A DNA stretch of 7,027 bases from Planctomycetota bacterium. GTDB lineage: Bacteria > Planctomycetota > Phycisphaerae > UBA1845. Location: positions 1 to 7,027 of the forward strand of contig JADFOB010000062.1 of assembly GCA_022563055.1 (NCBI GenBank), read 5' to 3'. Of the stretch, positions 5,378 to 7,027 are shown one piece after another (within the stretch, counting starts at the first letter, position 1; each line of letters begins with the position of its first letter). The translations under genes and the position numbers were made by a program. Under the pieces are notes generated by a model, which was not told the DNA's origin, searched no databases, and saw only the letters and a program-made list of their open reading frames with translations.

Positions 5378-6742
5378 ATGCGAAAACCACGCGGACATCC
5401 GGCCATGGTTAGCAGCGGAAGTCTTTGCCTTCTCCTCGTAATCGCTTTTAGCAACACCACCCTTGCGGAAAACTGGCCTCAGTTTCGCGGCGTCAAGGCC
5501 AGCGGTATCGGTGACGGGAACCCGCCCACCGAGTGGAACGCCAAGAGCGGCAAGAACATCAAGTGGAAGAAGTCGATTCCCGGACTGGCCCATTCCAGCC
5601 CCATCATCTGGGGCAAACGCCTCTTCTTGACCACGGCGGTCAGCAGCTCGACGGACAAGATCGAATTGACAACAGGTTGGGAAGCCGCGGCGGGTTACTC
5701 CGCCAAGGACAGCGGGGGCTGGACCTGGGGCATGATTTGCCTTGACCGCGACACCGGCCGGGAGATCTGGCAACGCGACATCTGCGCGGGCGTGCCCAAG
5801 AGCAAGCGGCATCCCAAGGCGTCACCGGCCAACTGCACGCCGGCCACGGATGGCAAACATATCGTCGCGTTTTTCGGGTCGGAAGGGTTGTACTGTTTCG
5901 ACATGGACGGTCGGTTGCTCTGGAAGAAGGACCTTGGCCTGCTCAACGCCAGCCCGACCGGGTCACCCGATCTGCAATGGGGATTCGCCAGCTCGCCGAT
6001 CATCCACGATCAGCTCGTCATCGTTCAGTGCGATTGCGAGAACACGAACTTCTGGGCGGCCTTCGACATTAAGACCGGGCGCGAAGTGCGCCGTGTGGAG
6101 CGGGACGAGGATTCCGCCTGGTCCACGCCCAACGTCTTCGTCGTGGGCGGACGCACGCAGCTTGTTCTGAATGGTTACAAGCACATGGGTGCGTACGACT
6201 TGTACACGGGCGAGGAACTATGGAAGCTCCACGGCGGTGGCGACGTGCCGGTGCCCACGCCGCTGCTGGCCGATGGACTGATCTTCTTGACGAACGCCCA
6301 CGGCGGCAGGAGGCCGATCTACGCCATCGAGCCCGATGCCCGAGGCGACATCACACCGACGGAGGAAAGCAAGCCAAAAGGGCTGGCATGGTCGCACGAG
6401 AATTTTGGCTCCTACATGCCGACACCAATCGTCTACGAGCACAACCTCTACGTCTGTGGTGACAATGGGATACTGACGGTGTCCGACGCGCGGACCGGCG
6501 AGCGGCACTATCGCGTGCGCCTCGCCGGCGGCGGAGCGAACTACACCGCGTCCGCAGTCGCAGCCGGTGGGAACGTCTACTTCACCAGCGAGGACGGCGA
6601 TGTGCACGTCGTCAAAGCGGGCAACGAGTATAAGCTGCTGGCTTCCAACGAGATGGGTGGAATCTGCATGGCCAGTCCAGCCATCTCCAACGGCACGCTC
6701 TTCATCCGTACGCAACATCAGATCGTCGCCGTAGGACGATAA
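5378..6742 (+). CDS. Exported PQQ-binding-like (BamB-type) beta-propeller repeat protein
   Basis: 454 residues. A Sec signal peptide is clear: basic MRKPRGH, hydrophobic core at about 11-27, and a probable cut after TLA30. WPQFRG follows at 33-38, the opening typical of planctomycete PQQ-like proteins. The mature part is a beta-propeller built from repeats with the A/C-D-x-x-T-G-x-x-x-W pattern: 119-134 (CLDRDTGREIWQRD), 170-185, 226-241, 270-284, about 313-325, 365-380 and 408-422, about seven or eight blades. It should act outside the cytoplasmic membrane. Homologues range from the BamB outer-membrane assembly lipoprotein to quinoprotein dehydrogenases. There is no lipobox Cys, so it is not a BamB lipoprotein. 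No dehydrogenase catalytic site was recognised, so a binding or scaffold role is more likely. It appears monocistronic, with its own ribosome site. Confidence 0.93.
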   Translation: MRKPRGHPAMVSSGSLCLLLVIAFSNTTLAENWPQFRGVKASGIGDGNPPTEWNAKSGKNIKWKKSIPGLAHSSPIIWGKRLFLTTAVSSSTDKIELTTGWEAAAGYSAKDSGGWTWGMICLDRDTGREIWQRDICAGVPKSKRHPKASPANCTPATDGKHIVAFFGSEGLYCFDMDGRLLWKKDLGLLNASPTGSPDLQWGFASSPIIHDQLVIVQCDCENTNFWAAFDIKTGREVRRVERDEDSAWSTPNVFVVGGRTQLVLNGYKHMGAYDLYTGEELWKLHGGGDVPVPTPLLADGLIFLTNAHGGRRPIYAIEPDARGDITPTEESKPKGLAWSHENFGSYMPTPIVYEHNLYVCGDNGILTVSDARTGERHYRVRLAGGGANYTASAVAAGGNVYFTSEDGDVHVVKAGNEYKLLASNEMGGICMASPAISNGTLFIRTQHQIVAVGR

Positions 6743-6743
6743 C

Positions 6744-6764
6744 GTACAGGCTTTCCAGCCGTGC
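6744..6764. repeat. Small imperfect palindrome after the beta-propeller gene
   Basis: GGCT-TTCC-AGCC (6749-6760) makes a 4-bp stem, extended by CA (6747-6748) with TG (6762-6763) around a bulged G. It starts 2 nt after the stop. It resembles a decayed copy of a longer symmetric GTACAGGCT...AGCCTGTAC form. Termination or dispersed-repeat origin are both possible. Confidence 0.35.
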
Positions 6765-6784
6765 GGATCCTGCCCCACCGATCC

Positions 6785-6879
6785 GAGCCCCAAGCGCAAG
6801 CGCGGCGTATCACCGATCGCAGCGTCGCACCAGACAACCCGCTCGCACGAGACAACCCGCTCGCTGACGCTCGGGGCTC
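6785..6879. repeat. Inverted repeat pair GAGCCCC[A/G]AGCG, REP/BIME-like
   Basis: GAGCCCCAAGCGCAAGCG (6785-6802) and, in inverted orientation, CGCTGACGCTCGGGGCTC (6862-6879) match at 15 of 18 positions. On the minus strand the right arm can fold as CCCG-AG-CG / TCAG / CG-AG-CGGG. Read in one plus-strand frame the arms give EPQAQA and LADARGSD, peptides I recall from spurious ORFs across repeat-rich planctomycete genomes, which supports a dispersed non-coding element. Confidence 0.55.
6825..6864 (+). repeat. 18-bp tandem repeat, 2.2 copies
   Basis: TCGCACCAGACAACCCGC (6825-6842) is followed by TCGCACGAGACAACCCGC (6843-6860), one mismatch in 18, then TCGC. It sits between the two inverted arms at 6785 and 6879. 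It could be replication slippage or paired protein-binding sites; the 18-bp period is not a whole number of helical turns. Confidence 0.75.
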
Positions 6880-6923
6880 TGATTGCGTGGCGCATCCATG
6901 TTGGCGCCCGTTTCGATATCCCG

Positions 6924-6940
6924 ACCGGCGGGCCGCCGGT
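6924..6940. repeat. GC-rich hairpin ACCGGCGG/CCGCCGGT
   Basis: ACCGGCGG and CCGCCGGT flank a single central G, giving a near-perfect 17-bp palindrome. It has no T-run and no GTAG head on the correct side, so it is noted as an isolated palindrome. Together with the other repeats it accounts for most structure in 6743-7027, where no convincing gene is seen. Confidence 0.45.
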
Positions 6941-6981
6941 AGTATCACGCACCCTCCCGCGGCGCCCTGCTCACCGCGTCC

Positions 6982-7010
6982 TTGACACTCCCGCTCCGGT
7001 CAACAAGAAT
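6982..7010 (+). promoter_or_regulatory. Possible sigma-70 promoter reading out of the window
   Basis: TTGACA (6982-6987) is a consensus -35 box. After exactly 17 bp comes AAGAAT (7005-7010), matching four of six -10 bases. TTGAC and GTCAA (6999-7003) also form an inverted repeat within it, which could be an operator. It would drive a gene starting beyond base 7027. Confidence 0.35.
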
Positions 7011-7027
7011 GGGGTGCTTCGTGACAC

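Noticed and set aside
6218..6952. A 244-codon minus-strand frame across the end of the beta-propeller gene
   Set aside because: Most is antisense to conserved propeller blades and the rest translates the intergenic repeats.
6761..6985. A 74-codon + strand frame after the beta-propeller gene
   Set aside because: Its peptide (EPQAQA, LADARGSD) is the translation of the inverted and tandem repeats, so it is probably a spurious gene.

Overview
The window suggests a GC-rich bacterium of the Planctomycetota, most likely Phycisphaerae or a relative. Three things point there: a secreted PQQ-type beta-propeller opening with WPQFRG just after its signal peptide, a small membrane protein ending in a CxxCGYDLTGN...CxxCG zinc ribbon, and intergenic DNA packed with GC-rich palindromes. 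This is inferred from familiar protein signatures, not from a database search.

Layout, all genes on the + strand. (1) 2-1057: 3' part of a DUF115 / MptE-like 'motility accessory factor' glycosyltransferase gene, cut by the window edge. (2) 1054-2712: a gene overlapping it by 4 bases (ATGA), encoding an SpsF/NeuA-like nucleotidyltransferase domain fused to a radical-SAM-like domain and a C-terminal SPASM/twitch domain. The radical SAM CX3CX2C cluster motif is absent. (3) 2713-3056: 344 bp with no convincing gene but four hairpins, each with GTAG at its outer 5' end, like REP elements. (4) 3057-4457: a MATE-family exporter. (5) 4458-4669: a spacer with an 18-bp perfect palindrome, an inverted repeat, a nine-codon ORF with a strong ribosome site, and a possible leaderless promoter preceded by a tandem 10-bp repeat. 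(6) 4670-5248: a two-helix membrane protein with a zinc ribbon. (7) 5378-6742: the exported beta-propeller protein. (8) 6743-7027: no convincing gene, but several repeat-type palindromes, an 18-bp tandem repeat and a possible promoter facing out of the window.

The first two genes are translationally coupled and probably act together in making or attaching a nonulosonic-acid-like sugar to flagellin or another surface structure. The MATE exporter, zinc-ribbon protein and beta-propeller are each separated by repeat-bearing or promoter-length gaps and look like independent units. The two most interesting items are the double-domain protein, which lacks signature residues in both enzyme modules but keeps its auxiliary-cluster cysteines, and the GTAG-headed hairpin cluster, whose two homologous arms differ by compensatory base-pair changes.
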